A stretch of 64,000 nt of DNA from Natranaerobius thermophilus JW/NM-WN-LF (GTDB lineage: Bacteria > Bacillota > Natranaerobiia > Natranaerobiales > Natranaerobiaceae). The stretch lies in the NCBI RefSeq assembly GCF_000020005.1, contig NC_010718.1, forward strand, positions 687,001 to 751,000, written 5' to 3'. The position numbers and the translations under genes are program-made. Below, piece after piece: positions 51,718 to 60,274 of this stretch (position 1 is its first letter; each line of letters begins with the position of its first letter). The notes beneath the pieces were generated by a model, which was given only the letters and a program-made list of their open reading frames with translations, had not been told where the DNA came from and searched no databases.

Positions 51718-52491
51718 TTATTCTATTTGGACATCCCCATTAGTAGTGTGGTATTCCAAATCACCAGTCAAAGTACTGACAGTAATGTCTCCGTTAACTG
51801 TCTCTATATTCGCATCACCCGTTATATCTGTCAGGATTACATCACCATTAGTAGACGTAATATCTGAATTTCCCTGTAAATTGCTGATATAAATCTTTCC
51901 ATTGGTTGTGTCTATTGTTAAATCGCTGTTTATATCTTGATTTTCAATATCACCGTTAGTTGTTGTGATATCAATGTACTTACCACTTATATCAGTTAAG
52001 CTTATTTCTCCGTTAGTAGAATCAATATCGAGTTCTCCTGACATTTTTTCTATAGTAATATCACCATTTGTACTATTAAACTTACCATTAAATTCTTCGG
52101 GGATTTTAACATGATAATTTATAGATATACTTTCAGTAGATCCCATATCGGCTTTTTGCACATCTGCTATTAAATCGTTGCCATCTCTGTTAAACTTTAT
52201 TTCAGTTTCTTCTGCAATTTCTTCGGCCCTTTCTTGTGATGTGGTATACATAACTTTTTTAAATTCAAACTTGATATGATCTTCGTTCCAGTTGTCTATT
52301 ACAATATCACCATTAGTAGTTTCAATATCCAACTTCATATCTTTATGATAAGCTTCTGTGGTAGCTGTTTCCACTGTGTAATTATCTTTGTCTTCAATTG
52401 TCTCTGACAATAATATTTCAAATTTTGTACAGCCGGTAAATGTCATTAACAATAAAGTGCTCATAGCCAGTAAAATAATCTTTTGTTTCAT
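51718..52491 (-). CDS. DUF4097-type beta-helix lipoprotein with TNGD repeats
   Basis: About 257 residues. Lipoprotein signal with LMTFTGC. From residue 50 on, about eight repeats of roughly 20 residues each contain (S/T)(T/V)NG(D/E/K) followed by a short beta strand (STNGDITIEKM, STNGEISLTDI, TTNGKIYISNL, TVNGDITVSTL, TTNGDVQIE). This is the head-to-tail pattern of DUF4097/DUF2807 toast-rack proteins, predicted to form a right-handed beta-helix on the cell surface. One longer unit in the middle (KFEFKKVMYTTSQERAEEIA) interrupts the helix. AAGGAGG before the ATG. Confidence 0.85.
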   Translation of the reverse strand: MKQKIILLAMSTLLLMTFTGCTKFEILLSETIEDKDNYTVETATTEAYHKDMKLDIETTNGDIVIDNWNEDHIKFEFKKVMYTTSQERAEEIAEETEIKFNRDGNDLIADVQKADMGSTESISINYHVKIPEEFNGKFNSTNGDITIEKMSGELDIDSTNGEISLTDISGKYIDITTTNGDIENQDINSDLTIDTTNGKIYISNLQGNSDITSTNGDVILTDITGDANIETVNGDITVSTLTGDLEYHTTNGDVQIE

Positions 52492-52563
52492 TAGCATCCT
52501 CCTTATTAAGCATTAAGCATTTTCATTTTAAATTTTATTACTAAATTTTACCATAAAAAAACA

Positions 52564-52567
52564 CTTT
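52564..52567 (+). repeat. 4-bp target duplication, left copy (CTTT)
   Basis: CTTT abuts the left end of the IS3-family element and recurs directly after its right end at 53826-53829. IS3 elements duplicate three or four bases. Confidence 0.6.
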
Positions 52568-52643
52568 TGGTGTTAGTATAAATTCTTGGACACATCATGG
52601 TTAAGTCACTTACAATATTAATAACGAAAGGATGTGTCCAGTA

Positions 52644-52910
52644 ATGAGTAATAAGAGATATAATGAAGACTTCAAAAGAACAATTGTAGATTTATATAAT
52701 TCAGGTAGTTCTGTGAAGGATTTGTCTAGCGAATATGGTGTGACAGAGGTTACTATTTATAAATGGATCAAAGATTTCTCTCCAAACCAACAATCTGGCA
52801 GTGAGGGAGCCACTTCAAAAGATGTGGAAGAAATGCAAAAAGAAATGGCTCGCTTGAAAGAGGAGAATGAAATCTTAAAAAAGGCTATGACCATATTCGC
52901 CAAAAAGTAG
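52644..52910 (+). CDS. IS3-family transposase OrfA
   Basis: 88 residues. An N-terminal helix-turn-helix (YNEDFKRTIVDLYNSGSS, YGVTEVTIYKWIKDF) that binds the element ends, then a leucine-zipper-like coil (MQKEMARLKEENEILKKAM). AAAGGATG precedes the ATG. Near its end the zero-frame A AAA AAG at 52877-52883 is a classic -1 frameshift site that makes the OrfAB fusion, the active transposase. Confidence 0.9.
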   Translation: MSNKRYNEDFKRTIVDLYNSGSSVKDLSSEYGVTEVTIYKWIKDFSPNQQSGSEGATSKDVEEMQKEMARLKEENEILKKAMTIFAKK

Positions 52911-53785
52911 ACAATACAGAGCTTACTGAATTTATAAAAGAACAAAAGGACGAGCATACTATCAAAGCTATTTGTGATGCTCTAGACTTTCCGAGAAGTA
53001 CTTATTACGAAACAATAAATCGAGTTGAATCTAATCGTGACAAAGAAAACAGAGAACTATTAGATCAAATAACTCAAATTCATAAAAACAGTAAAAAGCG
53101 ATATGGTGCACCAAAGATCCACGCTGTGCTAATCAATAAAGGATACAAAGTCAGCTTAAAAAGAGTCCAACGATTAATGAGAAAAGAGGGTATCAAATCA
53201 ATTGTCAGGAAAAAATATCGGCCTTATCCTAGTAGAGAAAAAGTAGTCGAACGAGAGAATCTCCTAAAACAAGACTTTTCAACTACATTTGTCAATCAAA
53301 AGTGGGTTACTGATATTACATACATTGATACTGTTAAAGACGGCTGGTGCTACTTAGCCTCTGTAATGGATTTACACACCCATAAAATTGTTGGATACTC
53401 TTTTAGCAAGACCATGACAACAGATTTAGTTATTAAAGCTGTTAAAAATGCTTATGATACACAGAAACCTGGCAATGGACTTATTCTACATAGTGATCTA
53501 GGTACCCAGTACACTAGCGATGACTTTAAGCGTTTTTTAAGGTACAAAGGGATCAAGCAATCATTTAGCAGAAAAGGCTGCCCTTATGACAATGCACATA
53601 TCGAATCATTTCATGCTACTTTGAAAAAGGAAGAAGTTAACCATGTTAAGTACTTAGACTTCAAATCGGCTGAAATTGCTCTATTTAGGTTCATTGAGAG
53701 CTGGTACAACAGAACAAGAATCCATGGAAGTTTGGAGTTTTTAACTCCTCAACATGTTGAGGATCTAGCAAAGCAATCTGCTTAA
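52884..53785 (+). CDS. IS3-family transposase OrfB (rve integrase core), made by -1 frameshift
   Basis: About 300 residues in the -1 frame relative to OrfA, open from before the slippery site. An N-terminal HTH_21-like part (KKRYGAPKIHAVLINKGY) is followed by the DDE integrase core: D in WVTDITYID, D in LHSDLGTQYTS and E in AHIESFHATLKKEE. RIHGSLEFLTPQ is the normal C-terminal motif. The frame has no stops. The nearest internal start (GTG 53126) lies within conserved sequence, which supports expression by frameshift only. Confidence 0.9.
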
Positions 53786-53825
53786 TACTTAACTTTTTGG
53801 TGTCCAAAATTTTGACCTAAGTCCA

Positions 53826-53829
53826 CTTT
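53826..53829 (+). repeat. 4-bp target duplication, right copy (CTTT)
   Basis: Matches 52564-52567. Short, in a T-rich region, so chance identity is possible, but the position fits exactly. Confidence 0.6.
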
Positions 53830-53988
53830 TTTAAATTTAATGTTTTCTTTAATTGATTTCATAAACTCGTTTTATAATTTGTTTTATAATTTTTATCCTA
53901 ACTGACACTACTATTTTATCCATAAAACGTCTTGAAATAATAAACATAAATTAATAGATAATGAGATTTAGAGGGGGATAAAACTTTA

Positions 53989-55244
53989 ATGAATAGAAAG
54001 GCTGGTATAGTTTTACTCGCTGTTTTGGTCCTTGGGGGCGGTATTTTAACCTTAGGGATCAGGACCTGGGATAGTTATGTGGACCAACAACAAAAAGAGC
54101 AAAGAGACGAGGCGTATGAAGACTTAGATTTGGATTATTTGGAGCACAGAAAGAATTTTCTCTTGACCTGTTTCAAAATGTAGTAGACTCGGATCCTGAA
54201 GAAAATATTATGATCTCTCCCATAAGTGTGAACTACGCTTTGTATATGACTTACAGTGGAGCGGATGGGGAAACCAAGGAAGAAATGGAAACAGCTTTAA
54301 AATTAAATGGACTCGATTCAGAAGAGCTTAATGAGCAAATGCATCATTTGGCCAACTATTTGGAATACGGCGGTGTTGACTTACAAATTGCCAATTCCAT
54401 TTGGGGACGAAAAAACAGGGTTGAATTTCTAGATACATTTCAGGATGATATGAAAGATTACTACAATGCCCGTATGGAGGAACTTGATTTTAATGATCCA
54501 GAAGCCTCAGACACTATTAACAATTGGGTGGCAGAGAATACAGAAGATAAAATAGAAGAAATGGTTCCCGATAATATTCCAAATGGAGTGCTTGTATATC
54601 TAATCAATGCAATTTATTTTAATGGAAATTGGGATATTCCATTTCCGGAAGAGAATACCAGGGAAGACACTTTTATCACAGAAAAAGGTGAAGAACGTAC
54701 TGTTGATATGATGTCTATTTCTGAAGAAGAATTTTCATATTTAGAAAATAACTTGTTTCAAGCTGTAGCTCTACCCTATGAAGATGAAAGCTATCAAATG
54801 ACATTATATTTACCACAGGAAGAAAACTCTTTGGAAGACTTCTACAATGAAATGAACTCACAGAACTGGAAAAAGTGGCAGAAAGAATTTATGGATTTAG
54901 AAGGTGAAGTTAAACTTCCAAAATTTAAAATGGAATACGAAATTGAACTGAACGATGTCTTAAAGGATATGGGGATGGAAACCCCTTTTGAAGATGCTGA
55001 TTTAAGTAAAATGTTCCATCAGTCCCAGGGAATTTATATCAGTGAAGTACTTCATAAATCCTTTATTGAAGTAGATGAAAAGGGTACGGAAGCAGCAGCT
55101 GCCACTTCCGTGGCAGTTGAGGAGGCGGCATCTATGCACGAATTCCAAATTGAATTCAACCGTCCATTCTTCTATGCTATTGAAAACACTGAAGTTGATA
55201 CTATCCTGTTTATGGGGGTTGTCCACGATCCTACTCTTGATTAA
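53989..55244 (+). pseudogene. Serpin (serine protease inhibitor), single frameshift near the N terminus
   Basis: The first frame gives an N-terminal membrane/signal helix (about 5-24) and stops after 64 residues. The next frame, open from about 54150, reads FSLDLFQNVVDSDPEENIMI and continues through a full serpin fold: SPISVNYALYMTYSGADGET, ANSIWG, NNWVAENTEDKIEEM, LINAIYFNGNWDIPF and the C-terminal FNRPFFYAIENTE with FMGVVHDP. The reactive-loop hinge EKGTEAAAATSVAVEE is intact. By the usual 17-residue count the scissile bond falls at about Ala-Ala, before Ser-Met-His, suggesting an elastase/subtilisin-like target. One missing base near 54145-54155 breaks the gene; it could be a sequence error. 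If intact, it would be an anchored or exported inhibitor. Confidence 0.85.
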
Positions 55245-55325
55245 TTGATAATTGATTCGCATTTGTTTGGGTATAGCAAAATTTTCAAATTTCTCTTAAT
55301 TAATTATATTAAAGGTGTTGAAATA

Positions 55326-55334
55326 TGGTATAAT
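55326..55334 (+). promoter_or_regulatory. Extended -10 promoter
   Basis: TGGTATAAT, 38 bases before the start of the next membrane-protein gene. Same element as at 563-571. Confidence 0.5.
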
Positions 55335-55372
55335 ATTTTTAATAGTAGCTTTACTTTTTTGGAGGTGTTTTT

Positions 55373-55750
55373 ATGTTAAAATCTTTCTTTATGCCTCCCT
55401 TTACTTCAAGATTATTAGGAGATCCCACTAGTGAGAAGTTTGCCAAGCGTTTAAGAAAGACTGGAGTTGTATTTATGGTGCAAGGATTGATATTTTTAGC
55501 CCTACTTTTTATAACAGATCTGATAATGTCATATATTTTTGCTAATGGAATTTTCACCTATATAAATATAGGGATTATTATAATCTTAGCTTTTTATTCT
55601 CTTAAAATATTTTCAGGACTTAATTTTTTCATTAAAAGTTATTTCGTAAAGGAAAACAAAACCCTTCAAAATAGCAGAGAATACAGAGAAAAAACTATGG
55701 AAAAATATCATAAAGAAATTGATTACGCAGGGGGGCGTAATCATTATTGA
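55373..55750 (+). CDS. Small membrane protein
   Basis: 125 residues. A basic N-terminal region followed by two to three hydrophobic helices (VVFMVQGLIFLALLFITDLI, YINIGIIIILAFYSLKIFSG) and a charged tail of about 40 residues (YREKTMEKYHKEIDYAGG). TGGAGGTG lies ahead of the ATG. No family recognised. Single gene after its own promoter. Confidence 0.6.
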   Translation: MLKSFFMPPFTSRLLGDPTSEKFAKRLRKTGVVFMVQGLIFLALLFITDLIMSYIFANGIFTYINIGIIIILAFYSLKIFSGLNFFIKSYFVKENKTLQNSREYREKTMEKYHKEIDYAGGRNHY

Positions 55751-55790
55751 TTAAAAAACCAAATAAAGTCTTTAACGAAATACCAATACT

Positions 55791-56537
55791 TTAGTGGTGG
55801 TCCCAACACATTTTAGTTATTTTAGCCCCTAATTGTTTAGCTTCAGGGATAATAGTCCTTGATTTATCTTGAATTCTTTTATTATTATCTTTTTTACAAT
55901 TTTTATCACTTTGAGTTTTCCATTCCTTATTAAATGTCGTTTCTGGATGTTGGTTATTGGCTGAAGGTTTCAAATCATCGGTGATTTCAGTTCCTAATGG
56001 ATACAATTCTGCAAAACCTCCAACAGAACAGAAGCTTCCATATCCACAAGTGAAGCAGGCATATTCTCCCTGTGCAGTTACACTTCCTGTGTACTTAATC
56101 CTGGCATCTTGGTAATATTCCTTAAGATCTCTGATCACATAGTTATCAGTTCCTTTACCGTCAATTGCCACAATTCCCCCTGGTTTGTCTTTTAATAAAA
56201 AAACAGCGTTGTGCCGACTTAAAAAACAAGCTCTTTCCCAAAAGGCTTGTCCTTTAGCATTCATATGGTTCCAATAAGTAGGAGCTCCGAAAACAATAGC
56301 ATCTGCTTCGATCATTTTATCCATAATCCATGGAAAATCATCTTTAAGGATACACTTATTTGTATTCACACAACCATTACAGGCCTCACATGGCCTAATT
56401 AATTTACCCGATAGAGAAATTAATTCATAATCAATATCGGCTGATGAATATTCTTTAGCTCCTGTTAAGACTGCTTCAACCACTGATTCTGTAACTTTAT
56501 TTTTTCTTCCGGCACTAATACCCAAAATTGTTTTCAA
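55791..56537 (-). CDS. Flavodoxin-fold NAD(P)H/FMN reductase with cysteine clusters
   Basis: About 248 residues. Flavodoxin-like FMN_red/iron-sulfur-flavoprotein fold: TILGISAGRKNKVTESVVEA at the N terminus, IRPCEACNGCVNTNKC (compact Cys motif of the Isf family), DAIVFGAPTYWNHMN and a second Cys group YACFTCGYGSFCSVGG. The C-terminal 60 residues are Lys/Asn-rich. It likely moves electrons between ferredoxin or NAD(P)H and a small acceptor. TTG 56537 is preferred because GGAGG lies eight bases before it; an ATG upstream is inside that site. Confidence 0.8.
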   Translation of the reverse strand: MKTILGISAGRKNKVTESVVEAVLTGAKEYSSADIDYELISLSGKLIRPCEACNGCVNTNKCILKDDFPWIMDKMIEADAIVFGAPTYWNHMNAKGQAFWERACFLSRHNAVFLLKDKPGGIVAIDGKGTDNYVIRDLKEYYQDARIKYTGSVTAQGEYACFTCGYGSFCSVGGFAELYPLGTEITDDLKPSANNQHPETTFNKEWKTQSDKNCKKDNNKRIQDKSRTIIPEAKQLGAKITKMCWDHH

Positions 56538-56632
56538 TTTTATTACCTCCATTTTTATAATTCCTAAAGTAATGGAACTATGTTACCAAACATCATTTAT
56601 ATTATTATATCATTTTGAAATATAATCACAAT

Positions 56633-56664
56633 TAGGAAGGTATTGTTTTAGGAAGGTATTGTTC
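56633..56664 (+). repeat. 16-bp tandem duplication upstream of the Trp T-box promoter
   Basis: TAGGAAGGTATTGTTT is followed directly by TAGGAAGGTATTGTTC. A looser repeat CTCGTTATGTTG/CTCGTTATTATGTTG follows at 56663-56695. Upstream of the -35, so possibly a regulator site or simple slippage. Confidence 0.7.
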
Positions 56665-56692
56665 TCGTTATGTTGCTATACTCGTTATTATG

Positions 56693-56721
56693 TTGACAAA
56701 GTACAAATTTACTGGTAAACT
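56693..56721 (+). promoter_or_regulatory. SigA-type promoter of the T-box transcript
   Basis: Perfect -35 TTGACA, 17-base spacer, TAAACT. The predicted start is near 56728, just before the T-box stem I. Confidence 0.7.
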
Positions 56722-56740
56722 ATTATTTAAAATTTTACCA

Positions 56741-56956
56741 CAGTAAAGCGACGATGGGACAGAGTAGATCCAAAGGCCTCTCTAGAGAGCCGGGAAAAGG
56801 TGGGAGCCCGGTGAGGACCCAGGATTGAATGGACCCCTGAGCGATTATTGACGAGAGGGTAGGGTTTAATTTGACCTACCAAGTTTGGGTGGTACCGCGG
56901 AAGCTAGATAAGCTTTCGTCCTTAACTGTTATTAGTTGAGGATGAAAGCTTTTTTA
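56741..56956 (+). ncRNA. T-box leader, tryptophan-specific (UGG specifier)
   Basis: The T-box sequence TGGGTGGTACCGCGG is at 56886-56900. Stem I begins near AAAGCGACGATGGGACAGAGTAG and its 3' side has GAATGGACC, giving the specifier UGG (Trp) at 56830-56832. A terminator stem AAGCTTTCGTCCT/AGGATGAAAGCTT with six T closes it at about 56909-56955. Uncharged tRNA-Trp would pair and let transcription proceed into trpB. The specifier agrees with the downstream gene, which supports the reading. Confidence 0.92.
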
Positions 56957-56979
56957 TTTGGTGAAAGGGGTTGATAATC

Positions 56980-57030
56980 ATGAGAAAACCAAATATATCT
57001 GAACAAGTGGTTTTTCGCTGGCGCCTTTAA
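56980..57030 (+). CDS. Candidate 16-codon leader peptide with one Trp codon
   Basis: MRKPNISEQVVFRWRL, starting nine bases after GAAAGGGG, between the T-box terminator and trpB. It could be a leader peptide or the remnant N terminus of a lost trp gene. Length and position are the only evidence. Confidence 0.3.
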   Translation: MRKPNISEQVVFRWRL

Positions 57031-57122
57031 TCTATTTTAAGAAACCAATTATTGAATCAAACAATCTAACTAAATTTTTAAAACTACTTAGTTGAAATAA
57101 AAAATTATGTGGAGGTATGAAT

Positions 57123-58298
57123 ATGACTAAAATAGGTTTTTACGGAGAATTTGGCGGTCAGCATGTTGATGAAGCCCTGAAGCCTTCTTTAGAGGAACTA
57201 ACAGAGTTTTATTATAAATACAAAGACGACTCTGATTTCTATAAGGAGTTTGAATACCACTTGCACACCTTTGGTGGACGTCCTACTCCTTTATATTATG
57301 CTAAGAATTTAACGGAAAAGCTTGGAGGAGGGAAGATCTTTTTAAAACGTGAAGATCTAAACCACTTAGGTGCTCATAAATTAAACAATACAATTGGACA
57401 AATTCTTCTCGCCCAAAAAATGGGGAAACAGGAAATAGTAGCAGAAACAGGAGCGGGTCAGCATGGAGTGGCCACAGCAGCAGTCTCTGCTAAATTTGGG
57501 TTTAATTGTACTATTTTTATGGGAGCATTAGATGCCAAAAAACAGCCATTAAATGTATTTCGAATGGAACTTTTGGGAGCTAAAGTCATAAAAGTAGAAT
57601 CGGGAAATCAAACTTTAAATGACGCCGTTAATGAAGCCCTTTCATACTGGGTTGAAAACCTTGAAAATACCCATTATCTCTTGGGTTCATGTGTTGGGCC
57701 ACATCCATACCCTACAATAGTCAGGGATTATCAATCTGTGATTGGCCGGGAAGCTAAAGTCCAGATTAATGAACTTGAAGGTAAGAATCCCGACCACATT
57801 GTAGCTTGTGTCGGAGGCGGTAGTAATGCCATCGGTTTATTCTCTGCTTTTATTGATAATTCGGAAGTGAAAATACATGGCGTAGAAGCTGGAGGTAAAA
57901 GTTTAACAAAGGGCGATCATGCAGCTACTTTGACACAAGGTGAACCGGGAATGCTTCATGGAGCTTACACCTATTATCTAAAAGGGGAAGGAGATGCTCC
58001 CCATGATACACATTCCATATCATCGGGTTTGGATTATCCCGGGGTAGGTCCCGAACATTCACATCTTAAAGCTTCAGGTAGGGCCTCCTACGTAGCCGTT
58101 ACTGATCAGGAAGCCCTAGAAGCTTACAGGGATCTGGCTTTCTGTGAAGGCATTGTACCAGCTTTGGAAAGTAGTCATGCACTAGCGTATTTAAATAAAC
58201 TTGCACCTAATACTGACAAAGATGAACTGATAATAGTTAATTTATCGGGTCGCGGTGACAAGGACGTGGAAGCCGTAGCCAAGCACACAGGTCTATAA
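57123..58298 (+). CDS. trpB: Tryptophan synthase beta chain, orphan
   Basis: About 391 residues. PLP enzyme joining indole and serine to give tryptophan. The PLP lysine lies in [16 protein letters not shown] (Leu where most have Thr), with the phosphate loop [12 protein letters not shown] and the catalytic Glu in [14 protein letters not shown]. The N terminus [11 protein letters not shown] is that of TrpB1. GGAGG is seven bases before this ATG; the ATG six bases earlier is too close. No trpA or other trp gene is adjacent, so it may salvage indole or pair with a TrpA encoded elsewhere. Controlled by the Trp T-box. Confidence 0.93.
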   Translation: MTKIGFYGEFGGQHVDEALKPSLEELTEFYYKYKDDSDFYKEFEYHLHTFGGRPTPLYYAKNLTEKLGGGKIFLKREDLNHLGAHKLNNTIGQILLAQKMGKQEIVAETGAGQHGVATAAVSAKFGFNCTIFMGALDAKKQPLNVFRMELLGAKVIKVESGNQTLNDAVNEALSYWVENLENTHYLLGSCVGPHPYPTIVRDYQSVIGREAKVQINELEGKNPDHIVACVGGGSNAIGLFSAFIDNSEVKIHGVEAGGKSLTKGDHAATLTQGEPGMLHGAYTYYLKGEGDAPHDTHSISSGLDYPGVGPEHSHLKASGRASYVAVTDQEALEAYRDLAFCEGIVPALESSHALAYLNKLAPNTDKDELIIVNLSGRGDKDVEAVAKHTGL

Positions 58299-59854
58299 TC
58301 GTCTTAAAATCTTAAGTAATTGTTTTGGGACCCCGATAAACTTATGTAGTAAAGATGCATCGGCAAAATATAGAGATAAGAACTTTTCAATATCATGATA
58401 CATTTCTTTGCCAAAGGGGAACCAATTAATTTCTCTGGCACGACGGTTTTTATTCAGCATAACTGATTTGGTGTGGGAGAAATTAATTAACCCTTCTTTT
58501 CCATGGTAACTACCTATACCGCTGTTTTTTATTCCACCAAAGGGTAGATAAGGATTGCTAACATTTCTGAATATATCATTTATCATGCAATTTCCTGTTT
58601 CCAGCTGTCTAGCGATGGTCTTGGCTCGCCTGTAGTTTGTACTCCAAACACTGGCATTTAAGCCATAGTAGCTGTCGTTGGCCAGCTGGATTGCTTCTTC
58701 ATCGGTGGAAAAAAGTTGTCATAGGGAGGACTGGACCAAAGGTTTCCTCCTGCATTATATCCATAGAATGGTCTACTCCCGTTAAAATAATAGGTGCTAG
58801 ACAATTATCCTTTTCTGTTCTTTCTAATTCGTCTTTACCTTTTACAAGATGTGCCCCTTTATTGATAGCATCATTGATTTGAGAGATCACATGTTCTTTT
58901 TGGCCCGGATGAGTAAAGGGGCCAATATCTCCTCAATCCCCCTGATTACTTTTTGTTCTTTCTGTTTTTTCTTTAATAATTTCTAGGAATTTATTAGCTA
59001 TAGTTTCTTGAACGTAAAGTCTCTCAGTGCTTACACAGAGTTGTCCCGTATTGGCAAACCCTCCGTAAACTGCACCTTCAGCAGCTCTTTCCAAATTAGC
59101 GTCTTCTAAGACTATCATGGGATCTTTTCCTCCCAATTCCAATTCTACTGGTATAAGTTGTTCTGAAGCCGCAGCTTTGACTTTCTTACCTGTATTAACA
59201 CTTCCTGTGAAGAAAATCATATCGGGTTTAGCTGATACTATCTTTTGGCCTACAATACCTGGTCCCTGAACTACTTGTACCAGGTCCGAGGGTAGGCCCT
59301 GAATATCGGAAAGCATTTCTTGAATTTTTCTCCAACAAAGGGGGTTAACTCAGAAGGCTTTAAAATGACTGCATTGCCAGCGGCTATGGCAGTAATGACA
59401 GGTATCATTGCCAGCTGTAATGGATAATTCCAGGGTGATATTATGCCGATAACCCCCTTGGGAAAGTACTCTATCCAAGAAACATTGCCGATAGCAGCTA
59501 AGGGAGTTTTTCTTTTTTCTGGTTTTAAAATTTTTGTTAAGTTTTTTTCATAATATTTAATCACTTCAAGGGTGGGATAAATATCTGCCATTAAAGGTCT
59601 TGTCGCACTTTTCCTGTATCTTGGCAGATGATTTTTACTAGCTCTGACATATCCGATACAATTTGTTGGCGGATTTTGGTTAATACTCGGCTTCGTTCTT
59701 TAAGAGACACTTGTTTCCATGATTGCCATTCCTGCCTGGCTAAATTTATGGCTGTTTGAATTTCGTCCTCTTCAGCAATTTTATACTCCCCGATCACATC
59801 ACCTGAAACAGGGTTATAATTTTTAAAATAACCTTTTTTTCCTACTTTAGCCAT
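58293..59854 (-). pseudogene. Aldehyde dehydrogenase pseudogene, about four frameshifts
   Basis: All parts of an NAD(P)-aldehyde dehydrogenase are present in order but in shifting frames: NYNPVSGDVIGEYKIAEEDE (N terminus), then GVIGIISPWNYPLQLAMIP, then FFTGSVNTGKKVKAAA with ELGGKDPMIV and the catalytic Cys in ANTGQLCVST, then EETFGPVLPM, then PFGGIKNSGIG. Breaks lie near 59594, 59300-59330, 58930 and 58700. The fragments total the normal length, so decay is recent, by small indels. The C terminus ([14 protein letters not shown]) resembles fatty-aldehyde/succinate-semialdehyde type enzymes. Its end overlaps the trpB stop by six bases. Confidence 0.88.
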
Positions 59855-59894
59855 GGTTAACCCTCCAATATGAAGATAACCTTTCGAACTGACT

Positions 59895-59914
59895 ACTCAT
59901 ACTTAAGTATGAGT
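59895..59914. promoter_or_regulatory. Perfect 20-bp palindrome upstream of the aldehyde dehydrogenase pseudogene
   Basis: ACTCATACTTAAGTATGAGT is fully self-complementary and lies 41 bases upstream of the pseudogene start. This is the size and place of a TetR- or MarR-type operator. No such regulator gene is adjacent. Confidence 0.55.
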
Positions 59915-60042
59915 TAAGTTGGTACTTTTAAGGGAGTAGAAATCAGTCCCGCTATCCTTTGTGCACTCAAATTTACCTGATAAACTTTGATTAACAGTTA
60001 ACAGTTAATTGATGACTTGATTAAATTAAGGAGGAAGAAGTT

Positions 60043-60222
60043 ATGAGTATTTGTTTCAATTTTCCTTTTTGCGGTAGAGTGAAAATCAATATTAATGTTG
60101 AACAAGAATATTTGGATAGTCTAGAAATACCCCGGCAATTAAGGCAAGAAAAGAGAGCATACCTATTAGAAAAAGAATATGATAGATGGTATTCCTCATT
60201 TTACCAAAAAGGACCTCTATAA
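60043..60222 (+). CDS. Small unrecognised protein
   Basis: 59 residues. A hydrophobic start with two Cys (SICFNFPFCGRVKININ), then an acidic/basic helix (NVEQEYLDSLEIPRQLRQEK) and an aromatic end (YDRWYSSFYQKGPL). AAGGAGGAAG lies five bases before the ATG, a strong ribosome site. A terminator follows 14 bases after the stop. It is a self-contained unit not linked to the pseudogene. No homologue recognised. Confidence 0.6.
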   Translation: MSICFNFPFCGRVKININVEQEYLDSLEIPRQLRQEKRAYLLEKEYDRWYSSFYQKGPL

Positions 60223-60235
60223 TGAAATTACGGCA

Positions 60236-60274
60236 TTAAAAAAGCTGGAGATTAATGTTCTCCAGCTTTTTTAA
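60236..60274. terminator. Bidirectional terminator
   Basis: AAAAAAGCTGGAGA/TCTCCAGCTTTTTT with a short loop, between the small gene and the convergent beta-lactamase-fold gene. It includes that gene's stop codon. Confidence 0.93.

Larger units (their letters stand above)
52568..53825 (+). mobile_element. Complete IS3-family insertion sequence
   Basis: 1258 bp. Imperfect 26-bp terminal inverted repeats both begin TGG and end TTGGACAC (left TGGTGTTAG...; right, reversed, TGGACTTAG...). Two overlapping transposase frames are linked by a slippery AAAAAAG. A 4-bp duplication CTTT flanks it. It lies between the DUF4097 lipoprotein and the serpin, 76 bases upstream of the former, so it may have displaced that gene's promoter. 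Confidence 0.9.

Noticed and set aside
51738-52330. CRISPR-like regular repeats
   Set aside because: The regular DNA pattern is the coding repeat (TNGD motif) of the DUF4097 lipoprotein; units diverge and there are no unique spacers.
53126-53785. Independent OrfB starting at GTG 53126
   Set aside because: Conserved IS3 OrfB sequence (KRYGAPKIH) lies upstream in the same frame, and a slippery heptamer links it to OrfA.
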